A program made the position numbers and the translations under genes. From Jiangella anatolica (lineage in GTDB: Bacteria > Actinomycetota > Actinomycetes > Jiangellales > Jiangellaceae), in the NCBI RefSeq assembly GCF_003236295.1, contig NZ_POTW01000050.1, forward strand, positions 1-48,338: a stretch of DNA of 48,338 nt, in the 5' to 3' direction. Positions 15,870 to 23,778 of the stretch are shown one piece after another. The notes under the pieces were generated by a model that was not told the DNA's origin, ran no database searches, and saw only the letters and a list, made by a program, of their open reading frames with translations. Numbering within the stretch: position 1 is the first letter of the stretch; every line of letters begins with the position of its first letter.

Positions 15870-16366
15870 AGACCGGCCGCCTGGGCCTCGCCCAGCGCCG
15901 AGAGCCGGTCCCGCAGCCGCGCGGCCTCAGCGGCCGGCAGGCCGGGGATCTTCGCGTCGGTGGCGGGCGAGGCGGTGTGCAACTGGACGGTGGCCAGACC
16001 GTAGCGCCGCTCCAGCGGCCCGGACGCGACGTCGACGAACTGCATGCGGCCGTACGGCACCACCGTCAGCCGCCGGTACATGACGCCGCGGGTGACCAGC
16101 AGGTCGTCCAGCCGCTCGGCATAGCCCCAGGCGCGCCAGTTGCGCGGGATCAGCCACAGCCCCCACAGCAGCGCGATCAGCGCGACGCCGACCACGATGA
16201 GCACGGCCGGCAGCCCGAAGATCAGCCCGAGCGCCACCCCGGCGATGCCGCCGGCCAGCGCCACCGTGATCACCAGCACCAGCCGGCGCAGGGCGACGAG
16301 CTTGCGCGACACCTGCTGCCAGGCCTCACCGGGCGGGGCGAACAGCTGGTCCTGGTCTTCCTCCAC
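15866..16366 (-). CDS. PH-domain (DUF304, YdbS-like) membrane protein
   Basis: 166 aa. Two adjacent membrane helices at about 28-72 (LVLVITVALAGGIAGVALGLIFGL; VLIVVGVALIALLWGLWLI) and one C-terminal bPH2 module (LLVTRGVMYRRLTVVPYGRMQFVDVASGPLERRYGLATVQLHT). This is the small partner of the YdbS/YdbT pair; its stop overlaps the start of the larger gene by 4 bases. It starts 10 bases after the DUF1684 gene. Probably forms a membrane complex with its neighbour. Confidence 0.9.
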   Translation of the reverse strand: MEEDQDQLFAPPGEAWQQVSRKLVALRRLVLVITVALAGGIAGVALGLIFGLPAVLIVVGVALIALLWGLWLIPRNWRAWGYAERLDDLLVTRGVMYRRLTVVPYGRMQFVDVASGPLERRYGLATVQLHTASPATDAKIPGLPAAEAARLRDRLSALGEAQAAGL

Positions 16367-16376
16367 GGCGTCGAGG

Positions 16377-16988
16377 CTACTCCGGCGGGATCAGCTCGCC
16401 GGCCGCGACATCGACGGCGAGCGTGTTGCCGGGCGGCGCCAGCGGACAGGTCCAGGCCGGGTCGTAGGCGCAGGACGGGTTGTAGGCGAAGTTGAGGTCG
16501 ACGACGAGGGCGTCGTGCACCGAGCCGCCGAGATCGGCGCCCTTGACGGTGTCGAGCAGGTAGCGCCCGCCGCCGTAGGTCGCCCGGCCGGCCGACGCGT
16601 CCTTGACCGGCACGAACACGCCGCCGCCGTAGGAGTCCAGCCACCAGACGTCCAGGTCGCCCAGCGGCAAGTGCAGCCGGCCGGCCAGCACGAACGGCAC
16701 GACGCCGTCGGTGGCCGTCGGCACCTCGATCCGCCGCGGCTCGACGTCGGGGTCGACCGGCAGCACGAACCGCAGCGCCGGGTCGTACGCGGCGTGCCGC
16801 AGGCCCGCGAAGCCGGCCCGGGCCTCGGACCGGACCGGCGACGCGGGATGCGTGCGGACCAGCTCGTCCCTGCCGGCCGCCCACTCCTCGCGGGCGCCGG
16901 CCGGGTCGCGCTCGCTGGTGTCCCGGACGGCGGCGTAGAGCGCGTGGACCCGGCGCCGCCAGTCCAGGACGTCGAGCGCGCCGATCAG
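16377..16988 (-). CDS. DUF1684 family protein, probable CTG start
   Basis: About 203 aa. The body (RTHPASPVRSEARAGFAGLR ... FVPVKDASAGRATYGGGRYLLD ... DLNFAYNPSCAYDPAWTCPL) matches DUF1684. That family has a compact beta domain; its PSCAYDP segment is strongly conserved. No ATG, GTG or TTG lies where homology begins (LDVLDWRRRVHALY). A CTG at 16986-16988 with AAGGGG five bases upstream overlaps the TGA of the binding-protein gene as CTGA, giving a plausible coupled start. If this is wrong, the gene starts within a few codons. Function unknown. Confidence 0.78.
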   Translation of the reverse strand: MIGALDVLDWRRRVHALYAAVRDTSERDPAGAREEWAAGRDELVRTHPASPVRSEARAGFAGLRHAAYDPALRFVLPVDPDVEPRRIEVPTATDGVVPFVLAGRLHLPLGDLDVWWLDSYGGGVFVPVKDASAGRATYGGGRYLLDTVKGADLGGSVHDALVVDLNFAYNPSCAYDPAWTCPLAPPGNTLAVDVAAGELIPPE

Positions 16989-17971
16989 AGCAGCCCCTTG
17001 TCCTCGAGGTAGGCCCGTGCGACGTCGGGCGCCTGCTGCCGCTCGGCGTCGACCTGGGCGTTCAGCGTGGCGAGGTCGTCGGTGGTGAGGACCTCGGCGA
17101 GCTGGTTGAGCACCTCGGCGATGGCGGGGTCGCCGGCGGACTCGGTGTTGACCACCGGCACCAGGTTGTCCGCGGCCTGCAACCCCTGGTCGTCCTCGAG
17201 CGTGACCAGGCCGAACTGGTCGAGCGTGCCGTCGGTGGTGCCGACCAGGCCGAGCTGGGCGTCGCCGCGCTCCACCGCCTGCTTGGTCTCGCTCGTGCTG
17301 AACCCGGTGGCCAGCGGCGGGTCGACGATGTCGAGCCCGTACACCGACTCCAGGCCCGGCTCGCAGAACGGCCGGTCCGGGCACTCCTCGACCGCGGCCA
17401 GCGTGATCGGCTGCCCCAGCGCGCCGAGGTCGGAGAGCGTGGTCAGGCCGTTCTGGTCGGCGAACTCCTGGGTGACGGCGAACGCGTTCTGGCTGGCCGC
17501 CTCGGCCGGGTCGAGAATCGTCAGCCCGCGCTCCTCGGCCAGCGGCCGGGCCGCGTCGACCGTCTCGGTCGCGTCGGACGTGGCGATCGGCGCGCTCGAC
17601 GGGGCGTCCGGGCCGTTGATGGCGCCGTTGAGGAACTCGGCGAACGTGGCCAGGTACTCCGGCACGATGTCGATCTCGCCGCTCTCCAGCGCCGGCTCGT
17701 AGATCTCGCGTGCGTCGACGGACTGGATGTCGACGTTGTACCCGGCGTCCTCCAGCAGCGCCGCGTACATCTCCTGCATGATCACCATCTCGGTGAAGTT
17801 GGCGCCGCCGACGGTGAGGTCGCCCCCGCCGCCACCGCCCTCGGTGGCGGTCGAGTCGCCGTCACCCTCCTCGAACGGGTCGTCGTCGCCGCCGCACGCC
17901 GCCAGCGACAGCGCCAGGCCGGCCGCCGTCGCCAGCACGGCCGCTCGTCTCCGCATGGTCATGACATTCAC
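16985..17971 (-). CDS. Osmoprotectant/glycine-betaine-type ABC substrate-binding lipoprotein
   Basis: 328 aa. Lipoprotein signal: positive start (MTMRRRAAVLATAAG), hydrophobic core and lipobox LAAC followed by a Gly/Asp/Glu-rich linker. The mature part matches the OpuC/ProX-like (QAT family) binding proteins: 'LTVGGANFTEMVIMQEMYAALLEDAGY', 'YEPALESGEIDIVPEYLATF', 'EDDQGLQAADNLVPVV', and 'LTTDDLATLNAQVDAE'. GTG at 17969-17971 has AAGGTGA six bases upstream; ATGs at 17960-17962 and 17954-17956 are alternatives. It delivers a compatible solute such as betaine or choline to the two permeases encoded upstream. The true ligand is not known. Confidence 0.92.
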   Translation of the reverse strand: MNVMTMRRRAAVLATAAGLALSLAACGGDDDPFEEGDGDSTATEGGGGGGDLTVGGANFTEMVIMQEMYAALLEDAGYNVDIQSVDAREIYEPALESGEIDIVPEYLATFAEFLNGAINGPDAPSSAPIATSDATETVDAARPLAEERGLTILDPAEAASQNAFAVTQEFADQNGLTTLSDLGALGQPITLAAVEECPDRPFCEPGLESVYGLDIVDPPLATGFSTSETKQAVERGDAQLGLVGTTDGTLDQFGLVTLEDDQGLQAADNLVPVVNTESAGDPAIAEVLNQLAEVLTTDDLATLNAQVDAERQQAPDVARAYLEDKGLL

Positions 17972-18060
17972 CGGTGTCACCTTCTGTGTCCCGTGCCGGG
18001 CGTCGGGCCCGGCACGCGTGTCCGGCGAGCACCTCATAGCGCCCGCGTGGAATCAGTCAA

Positions 18061-18795
18061 CTACGCGCCACTGACAACCTCGTCGGCGATCAGCGGCATT
18101 CCCCGGTCACGATCCGATCTCGTCCGGCGCCGGCGGGTCCGGCGCATCGGGTCGACGGAGCGCTGCAGCAGCGCCATCAGCCCCTCGACGACCAGCGCGA
18201 GCAGGCAGACGATGATCGCGCCGCCGACGATCTGCGGGGTGTCCTGGCGGCCGAAGCCGCTGGTGATGATCCGGCCCAGCCCCGGGCCGGAGATGATGGC
18301 GGCCAGCGTCGCCGTGGCCACGATCTGCACCGTCGCCAGCCGGACGCCGCCCATGATGAGCGGGATCGCCAGCGGCAGCTCGACGCCGCGCAGCAGCTGG
18401 GGCCCGCTCATGCCCATGCCACGAGCGGCCTCGACGGCGTCGCGGTCGACCTCGCGCATGCCGACGTAGGCGTTGGTGAGGATCGGCGGGATGCCGAAGA
18501 GCACCAGCGCGATGATCGTCGTCCAGGCCGACAGCGCGAGCGGGGTCATGTAGAGCAGCGCCAGGATCGCGAACGTCGGCACCGCCCGGCCGATGTTGCT
18601 GATGTTGATGGCCAGTGTGCCGCCGCGGCCGAGGTGCCCGAGCCACAGGCCGATCGGCAGCGCGATGGCGCAGGCGATCAGCACCGCCGCCCCGCTGATC
18701 CAGAGGTGCTCTACCAGCCGGGTGCCGACGCCCGTCGGGCCGGACCAGTTGTCGGCGTCGAAGAGCCAGCTCAGGCCGTCCAGGAGCCCGTTCAT
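18061..18795 (-). CDS. Osmoprotectant ABC transporter permease
   Basis: 244 aa, ProW/OpuCB-like. About five membrane helices; the inner-membrane EAA loop reads 'VDRDAVEAARGMGMSGPQLLRGVELPLAIPLIMGG'. ATG at 18795 overlaps the upstream permease stop as ATGA, so the two are coupled. Together they form the channel heterodimer. The C-terminus is a basic tail (RRTRRRRTRSDRDRG). The frame continues upstream of the ATG but without homology. Confidence 0.92.
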   Translation of the reverse strand: MNGLLDGLSWLFDADNWSGPTGVGTRLVEHLWISGAAVLIACAIALPIGLWLGHLGRGGTLAINISNIGRAVPTFAILALLYMTPLALSAWTTIIALVLFGIPPILTNAYVGMREVDRDAVEAARGMGMSGPQLLRGVELPLAIPLIMGGVRLATVQIVATATLAAIISGPGLGRIITSGFGRQDTPQIVGGAIIVCLLALVVEGLMALLQRSVDPMRRTRRRRTRSDRDRGMPLIADEVVSGA

Positions 18796-19496
18796 GCGGT
18801 CACCGTCCGGCGCCAGGGCGTGAGCCAGCGTTGCAGCCCGAGCAGCAGCGCGTCGGCGATCAGCGCGAGCACCACGCACAGCACCGACGCCGTCAGCACC
18901 TCGGCGTGGAAGTTGCTGCTCAGACCGCGGTTGATGAGGTTGCCCAGGCCGCCGTGGTTGACGATCATGCCCACCGTCGTCAGCGCGACCGTCGACACCG
19001 TCGCGACGCGGAGCGAGGCGAAGATCGCCGGCACCGCCAGCGGAAGCTCCACCTTGCGCAGCAGCCGCAGGCCGTCGTAGCCCATCCCGACGGCCGCCTC
19101 GCGGACGTCATCCGGCACCGCGTCCAGGCCGGTGAGGATGCCGCGGACCAGGATCGTCAGCGAGTACAGCACCAGCCCGATCACGACCGTCGTCATCGTG
19201 ATGCCGGTGAACGGCAGCAGCAGCGAGAACAGCGCCAGCGACGGCAGCGTGTACAGCGCCGTCGACGTGCCGAGGATCACGCCGCGCAGCCAGCCGAGCC
19301 GGCGCGCCAGCACGGCCAGCACCAGCGCGACGGCGAAGCCGATGACGACGGAGAGCACCGTGATGGTGACGTGCTGACCGAGCGCCTCGGTGATGTCCTC
19401 GCGCCGCGTACGGATGTACTCGCCACACACCCAGTCGTTGCGCACGAGGCAGTTGTCGGTCAGGGTTGCGGTATGAACGGGCCCGGAGAGCGCCAT
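18792..19496 (-). CDS. Osmoprotectant ABC transporter permease
   Basis: 234 aa, second ProW/OpuCB-like channel subunit. The N-terminal 30 residues (with two Cys, NCLVRNDWVCGEYI) are typical of this subgroup. Helices follow from 'HVTITVLSVVIGFAVALVLAVL', and the EAA loop reads 'VPDDVREAAVGMGYDGLRLLRKVELPLAVPAIFAS'. ATG at 19496 starts only 24 bp from the ATG of the divergent ATPase gene, so the promoters must overlap the opposing coding regions, or the mRNAs are leaderless. Confidence 0.92.
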   Translation of the reverse strand: MALSGPVHTATLTDNCLVRNDWVCGEYIRTRREDITEALGQHVTITVLSVVIGFAVALVLAVLARRLGWLRGVILGTSTALYTLPSLALFSLLLPFTGITMTTVVIGLVLYSLTILVRGILTGLDAVPDDVREAAVGMGYDGLRLLRKVELPLAVPAIFASLRVATVSTVALTTVGMIVNHGGLGNLINRGLSSNFHAEVLTASVLCVVLALIADALLLGLQRWLTPWRRTVTA

Positions 19497-19520
19497 TCCG
19501 TTGACGCTACCGAAGAACCG

Positions 19521-20672
19521 ATGATTCGTCTCGACCGTGTCTCCAAGAGGTACCCGGACGGCACGGTCGCGGTGCAGGAGCTGACGCTCGAGGTGGGCCG
19601 CGGCGAACTGGTCGTCCTCGTCGGCCCGTCCGGCTGCGGCAAGACCACGACGATGAAGATGGTGAACCGGCTGGTGGAGCCGACCGGCGGGCGCATCGTC
19701 GTCGACGGTGTCGACGTCACCGACGCCGACCCGGTCGCGCTGCGCCGCGGCATCGGTTACGTCATCCAGAACGTCGGGCTCTTCCCGCACCGCACCATCG
19801 AGGAGAACATCGCCGTCGTGCCGGAGCTGGTCGGCTGGCAGCGCAAGCGCCGCCACGAGCGCGCCCGCGAGCTGATGGAGCTGGTCGGCCTCGACCCGGC
19901 GGTGCACGGCAAGCGGTACCCGCACGAGCTCTCCGGCGGCCAGCGGCAGCGCGTCGGCGTGGCCCGCGCGCTCGCCGTCGACCCGCCGGTGCTGCTGATG
20001 GACGAGCCGTTCAGCGCCGTCGACCCGGTGGTCCGGTCGCAACTGCAGGACGAGTTCCTGCGGCTGCAGGACGACGTGCGCAAGACGATCCTGTTCGTCA
20101 CGCATGACATCGAGGAGGCGGTCCGGCTCGGCGACCGGATCGCGGTCTTCAAGCAGGGCGGCCGGCTGGAGCAGTTCGACACGCCGGCGGCCATCCTCGG
20201 CATGCCGGCGACGGAGTTCGTGGCCGACTTCGTCGGCGCCGACCGCGGCCTCAAGCGGCTCTCCGTCACCGCCATCACCCCGGCCGACCTGGAGCACCCG
20301 CCGGTCGTCCGCGCCGACGACGACGTCGCCACCGCGGGCGCCGAGCTGGGCGACGGGCGGTGGGCGGTGGTGCTCGACGCCGACGGCGGGCTGGCCGGCT
20401 GGGTCGGCCACGACATGCTGACCGGCGCCGGGAAGGTCCGCGAGCGCGCGCGGCGGATGGAGGCCTGGGTCGAGCTGGACGACTCGCTCAAGGTGGCGTT
20501 CGCGGAGATGCTGCAGTGGAACGCCGGCTGGATCGCCGTCCTCGACGACGACCGCTACGTCGGCGTGCTGACGCCCACGACGCTGCACGCGGCGCTGCGG
20601 CGCTCCGTCGAGGCCGAGGCCAAGGACGTCGCCCGGGCCGAGGTCGTGCTCGAGACGGTGCAGAACGCCTAG
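19521..20672 (+). CDS. Osmoprotectant ABC transporter ATP-binding protein with CBS domains
   Basis: 383 aa, ProV/OpuCA type. Walker A GPSGCGKTTT (about 35-44), Q-loop VIQNVGLFPH, signature LSGGQRQR, Walker B LLMDEPFSAVD, and H-loop THDIEEA. The last 120 residues (from about 260) form a CBS-like pair that in OpuA-type transporters senses ionic strength. The ATG at 19521 is picked because homology begins at MIRLDRVSKRYPDG; a much longer open frame upstream is a shadow. It powers the two permeases encoded divergently 24 bp away, an arrangement that differs from the usual single operon. Confidence 0.94.
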   Translation: MIRLDRVSKRYPDGTVAVQELTLEVGRGELVVLVGPSGCGKTTTMKMVNRLVEPTGGRIVVDGVDVTDADPVALRRGIGYVIQNVGLFPHRTIEENIAVVPELVGWQRKRRHERARELMELVGLDPAVHGKRYPHELSGGQRQRVGVARALAVDPPVLLMDEPFSAVDPVVRSQLQDEFLRLQDDVRKTILFVTHDIEEAVRLGDRIAVFKQGGRLEQFDTPAAILGMPATEFVADFVGADRGLKRLSVTAITPADLEHPPVVRADDDVATAGAELGDGRWAVVLDADGGLAGWVGHDMLTGAGKVRERARRMEAWVELDDSLKVAFAEMLQWNAGWIAVLDDDRYVGVLTPTTLHAALRRSVEAEAKDVARAEVVLETVQNA

Positions 20673-20691
20673 GCCGGACGAACCCCAGCGC

Positions 20692-21399
20692 ATGCGCTCG
20701 GTGACGGTGCGAGCCGACGACCGGACCCGCCTGCACGTGGGCGTCACAGGAAGCGGGCCCGACGTCGTGGTCCTGTCAGGTGGCCCGGGCTGCGTCCACT
20801 ACCTCGAGCACGATGACATCGCGCCGCGCGGAATGCGGGCCTGGTATCCCGAACCACGCGGCGTCGGGCGTTCCGGCGGGGGCCCGCACACCCTCGAGCA
20901 GGCCGTCGCCGACCTCGAGGCGGTCAGACGGTTCGCCGGTGTCGACAGCTGGGTGGTGCTCGGCCACTCCTGGGGCGCCGACCTGGCGGTCCGCTACGCC
21001 CTGGATCACCCCGGCCGGGTCCGCTCAGTCGTCGGCGTCGCCGGGCACGGACTCCACAAGGACCGGACCTGGTCGCGCACCTACGAGGCGCTCAAGCACA
21101 CCGAACCCGAGATCGCCATCGACTGGGACCCCGGGGTGTACCGGTCGCTGAGCGACTCGTTCGTCGAGTGGATCCACAGCGACGACTTGTTCCGGCGCCT
21201 GGCCGACTGCCGGGTCCCGATGACCATCGTCGCCGCCGAGCACGACATCCGCCCGTCGTGGCCGCTCCGTCAGCTCGCGGCGCTGGTCGAGCACGGCGTC
21301 TACGTCGAGGTCCCGGGTGTGCCGCACGACCTGTGGTCGACCCATCCCGAGGTCTGGGTCGACGTCGTCACGAAGGCCTGCGCCGGCGACGCGAGCTAG
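20692..21399 (+). CDS. Alpha/beta-fold hydrolase
   Basis: 235 aa, proline-iminopeptidase-like alpha/beta hydrolase. Oxyanion loop 'LSGGPGCVHYLEHDD', nucleophile elbow GHSWGAD with Ser in the middle, acid in 'VAAEHDIRPS' and the catalytic His in 'PGVPHDLWS'. No signal peptide, so cytosolic. It starts 19 bases after the ATPase stop and may be read from the same promoter. The cap region is short (usual family length 270-310), so specificity may differ from true iminopeptidases. Its stop overlaps a convergent gene by 4 bases. Confidence 0.88.
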   Translation: MRSVTVRADDRTRLHVGVTGSGPDVVVLSGGPGCVHYLEHDDIAPRGMRAWYPEPRGVGRSGGGPHTLEQAVADLEAVRRFAGVDSWVVLGHSWGADLAVRYALDHPGRVRSVVGVAGHGLHKDRTWSRTYEALKHTEPEIAIDWDPGVYRSLSDSFVEWIHSDDLFRRLADCRVPMTIVAAEHDIRPSWPLRQLAALVEHGVYVEVPGVPHDLWSTHPEVWVDVVTKACAGDAS

Positions 21400-21992
21400 G
21401 CGCTGCGCTCCTCGCGCTGCGGCGCGGGGGCGGCCTTCTTCTTGCGGTCCGCCTCGGGCAGCAGCTCGGTGTTCTTGTCCTCCCACTTGATGAGGTCGAC
21501 GACCGTCGGCGCCTCGGAGAGGTCGGGCCACAGGTCGTTCCACTCCGCGCCCTCGGCCAGCCGGGCCAGCTCGACGCTCGGGGTGGAGGCGCCGGGGCGG
21601 GCGCTGCGGGCGGCCGCGATCTCGGCCTCCAGCAGGTCCAGCTTCGAGCGCATGACGTCGATCCGCTCGGACGCGACGTCGAGCAGGCCGACCATGTGGT
21701 CGGTGAACTCGCGGTGCTCCTCGGAGTAGCGGGCGTGCGCCTCGGAGTACTCCGCCGCCTGCTCGGCCCGGACCGTCGCCACCTCGACCCGCAGCTTGCG
21801 CTCCAGCCGGAGCACGAACGCGCCCAGCACCGCCGCCGCGACGGCGCCCGCGGCGGCCGCGATGCGCGGCCACGGCCCGCTCAGGACCAGGGCGGCGACC
21901 GTCAGCGCGATGGCCGCCGTCGGCGCGGCGACGGCGAGCAGACGGACAGCGGTGAGGCGGCGGCGGTGACGGACGGAGGCCATGGGCGTCAC
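21396..21992 (-). CDS. Membrane-anchored coiled-coil protein, unknown function
   Basis: 198 aa. Basic N-terminus (VRHRRRLTAVR), two adjacent hydrophobic segments (LLAVAAPTAAIALTVAALVL; IAAAAGAVAAAVLGAFVL), then a charged, probably coiled-coil region (LERKLRVEVATVRAEQAAEY ... VASERIDVMRSKLDLLEAEI), and a tail rich in Lys/Glu. GTG at 21990-21992 with GAAGG about 5 bases upstream; ATG three codons on is an alternative. No known family recognised. It stands alone between a convergent hydrolase and a gene-poor stretch. Confidence 0.72.
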   Translation of the reverse strand: MTPMASVRHRRRLTAVRLLAVAAPTAAIALTVAALVLSGPWPRIAAAAGAVAAAVLGAFVLRLERKLRVEVATVRAEQAAEYSEAHARYSEEHREFTDHMVGLLDVASERIDVMRSKLDLLEAEIAAARSARPGASTPSVELARLAEGAEWNDLWPDLSEAPTVVDLIKWEDKNTELLPEADRKKKAAPAPQREERSA

Positions 21993-22061
21993 CGTACCTT
22001 CTTGTACGGCGCGAATCGGACTTCACACGCCGCGCCACACCGGGAACTTCCGTCCCGTGTT

Positions 22062-22259
22062 TCACCCGCGCCGAGGTCGCGCTCGCCGGCCGCCAGTGAC
22101 GTGAGCGATCGCCCGCCGCGCCGCTCCCAGCGCACGTGGCCGCCGCCGCCAGGCCGCCGGCACCCGCCACGGCACCTGCGGCTCGTGCGGGACCCGGGCG
22201 CGGCTCAGCGCGAGCCCGCCGGTCGCGCCTCCGGACGGCAGCACACGTGGGTCGGTCAT
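22062..22259 (-). CDS. Doubtful small Arg-rich ORF in a gene-poor gap
   Basis: The stretch 21993-22301 (309 bp) has no clear gene. The only candidate is this 65-residue ORF (MTDPRVLPSGGATGGLALSR...), rich in Arg, Pro and Ala. GAGG sits too close to the ATG to be a good ribosome site, and no family is recognised. High GC makes such ORFs frequent. It could be a small conserved actinobacterial protein or noise. Confidence 0.28.
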   Translation of the reverse strand: MTDPRVLPSGGATGGLALSRARVPHEPQVPWRVPAAWRRRPRALGAARRAIAHVTGGRRARPRRG

Positions 22260-22301
22260 GCCTCGATGATCCGGGACCGAAGGCCCCGCGTCACCTGGAT
22301 T

Positions 22302-22778
22302 TCAGGCCGGGTGGGCGCCGCCGTTCTCGTCGTCGGACGGGGGCGGGACCTCGCCGGCGCGTTCGAGGCGGACGGCGGCGATCGTCAGCACGACCGCGGC
22401 CACGATGACGACGGCGGAGAGGATGGCCCGGTTGCGGCCCATCGGGGAGTCGAGGCGGCCGACGGCGAGCAGGCCGAGCCCCGTGTAGACGCCGACCAGG
22501 ACTGCGCCGAAGTACTCCGACGCCTTGGCCAGCGCCACCGAGCGGGCCACTCGCAGCGCGTCGATGCGGGTGTCGAAGCGACGCTCGTGGATCCAGCCGC
22601 GCACCGCCCGGGCGCCGGCGAACATCGCGATCGCGAGGAACAGCAGCAGCGCCGGCAGCACCCACGGGATCGGCGGCAGCACGTCGGACATCGCGTCGAC
22701 GACGCGGCCGATGGACCAGCCGACCGGGACCGCCACCAGGGCGACCCAGATCAGCGAGCCGATCCTCGTCCTCTGCAC
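22302..22778 (-). CDS. DUF3180 membrane protein
   Basis: 158 aa with four membrane helices (IGSLIWVALVAVPVGWSIG; WVLPALLLFLAIAMFAGAR; FGAVLVGVYTGLGLLAV; AILSAVVIVAAVVLTIAAV) and a cytosolic acidic tail. The 'RIDALRVARSVALAKASEYFGA' stretch between helices 2 and 3 is the conserved block of DUF3180. In actinobacteria this gene regularly follows folK, and here it starts 6 bases after it. The function is unknown, and a link to folate is by context only. Confidence 0.9.
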   Translation of the reverse strand: MQRTRIGSLIWVALVAVPVGWSIGRVVDAMSDVLPPIPWVLPALLLFLAIAMFAGARAVRGWIHERRFDTRIDALRVARSVALAKASEYFGAVLVGVYTGLGLLAVGRLDSPMGRNRAILSAVVIVAAVVLTIAAVRLERAGEVPPPSDDENGGAHPA

Positions 22779-22784
22779 AGGTCG

Positions 22785-23351
22785 TCAGGCGGGGATCTCG
22801 AGGGCCTCGTCCAGCCGGCGGACGCCGGTGGCGTCGACGGCGGAGCTGAGGTCGATCACCCGGCCCAGACCGGGGACGCTGAAGTCGGGGTCTATGTCGG
22901 CCCACGGGACCAGCACGAACGCCCGCTCGGCCAGCCGCGGGTGCGGCACGTGCAGATCGTCGTCGTCGGAGGTGACGTCGCCGACGGCGAGCACGTCGAT
23001 GTCGAGCGTGCGCGGGCCGTTCGGGACGTCGCGGGTGCGGCCGTAGGCGGACTCGGTGGACTGCGCCCGCTCCATCAGCGAGCGCGGCGAGAGCGTCGTG
23101 TCGACGACGAGGACGGCGTTGAGGAACCGCGGCGAGCCCTCGGGGGTGCCGACCGGCTCGGACTCGTACACCGGCGAGACCGCGACGGGCACGATCTCGG
23201 ACGAGTCGGTGAGGGTGTCGACGGCCGCCTGCAGGAACTCCAGCCGGTCACCCAGGTTGCTGCCCAGCGCGAACGCGGTACGGCGCAGCGGGCGCAGGTC
23301 ACCGGTCAGGGTGTCGGCGTCGACGACGTTGGGGTTGGGGACATTGGTCAC
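22785..23351 (-). CDS. folK: 6-hydroxymethyl-7,8-dihydropterin pyrophosphokinase
   Basis: 188 aa. Transfers pyrophosphate from ATP to hydroxymethyl-dihydropterin, the step before dihydropteroate synthase. Motifs: 'AFALGSNLGDRLEFLQAAVDTL' at about 27-48, 'VSPVYESEPVG', 'FLNAVLVVDT', 'YGRTRDVPNGPRTLDIDVLAVGD' with the metal-binding Asp pair, and 'VPHPRLAERAFVLVPWADI'. About 25 extra residues at the N-terminus are usual in actinobacteria. The start overlaps the folB stop by 4 bases, so translation is coupled. Confidence 0.96.
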   Translation of the reverse strand: MTNVPNPNVVDADTLTGDLRPLRRTAFALGSNLGDRLEFLQAAVDTLTDSSEIVPVAVSPVYESEPVGTPEGSPRFLNAVLVVDTTLSPRSLMERAQSTESAYGRTRDVPNGPRTLDIDVLAVGDVTSDDDDLHVPHPRLAERAFVLVPWADIDPDFSVPGLGRVIDLSSAVDATGVRRLDEALEIPA

Positions 23352-23710
23352 GTTCTGGCCCTTCGAATCGTCACGGTCACGTCGTCGAAGGGCACCGTCA
23401 CCGGCGCCTCCGGCTTGTGCACGGTCACTTCGGCAGCCTCCACCCTGGGATCGTCCAGGCAGAGGTCAGCGATGCGCTGGGCAAGCGTCTCGACCAGTCG
23501 GACCGGCTCCCCCGAGACGAGGCCGACCACCCGCTCAGCAAGACTGCCATAGTCCACGGTGTCGGTCAGGTCGTCGCTCCGGGCCGCAGCACGAGTATCG
23601 ACGCTCAGCGCGACGTCGACGCGGAACAGCTGGCCGTTCTCCCGTTCGTGGTCGAACCAGCCGTGGCGCCCCCGCGCGGTCAGCCCGCGCAGCTCGATGC
23701 GGTCAGTCAC
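23348..23710 (-). CDS. folB: Dihydroneopterin aldolase
   Basis: 120 aa, the normal length. Converts dihydroneopterin to 6-hydroxymethyl-dihydropterin and glycolaldehyde; works as an octamer. Motifs: 'IELRGLTARGRHGWFDHERENGQLFRVDVAL' with the conserved Glu, 'TVDYGSLAERV', 'VRLVETLAQRIADLCL' with active-site Glu, and 'VTVHKPEAPV' containing the catalytic Lys. GTG start. It lies 68 bases downstream of folP and overlaps folK by 4 bases. Confidence 0.95.
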   Translation of the reverse strand: MTDRIELRGLTARGRHGWFDHERENGQLFRVDVALSVDTRAAARSDDLTDTVDYGSLAERVVGLVSGEPVRLVETLAQRIADLCLDDPRVEAAEVTVHKPEAPVTVPFDDVTVTIRRART

Positions 23711-23778
23711 CAGACGACCCTAGCCGCCACCACCCGCCCGCCGGGCACCCGGACGGGAGTGGGATTGCCCACGCCGGT

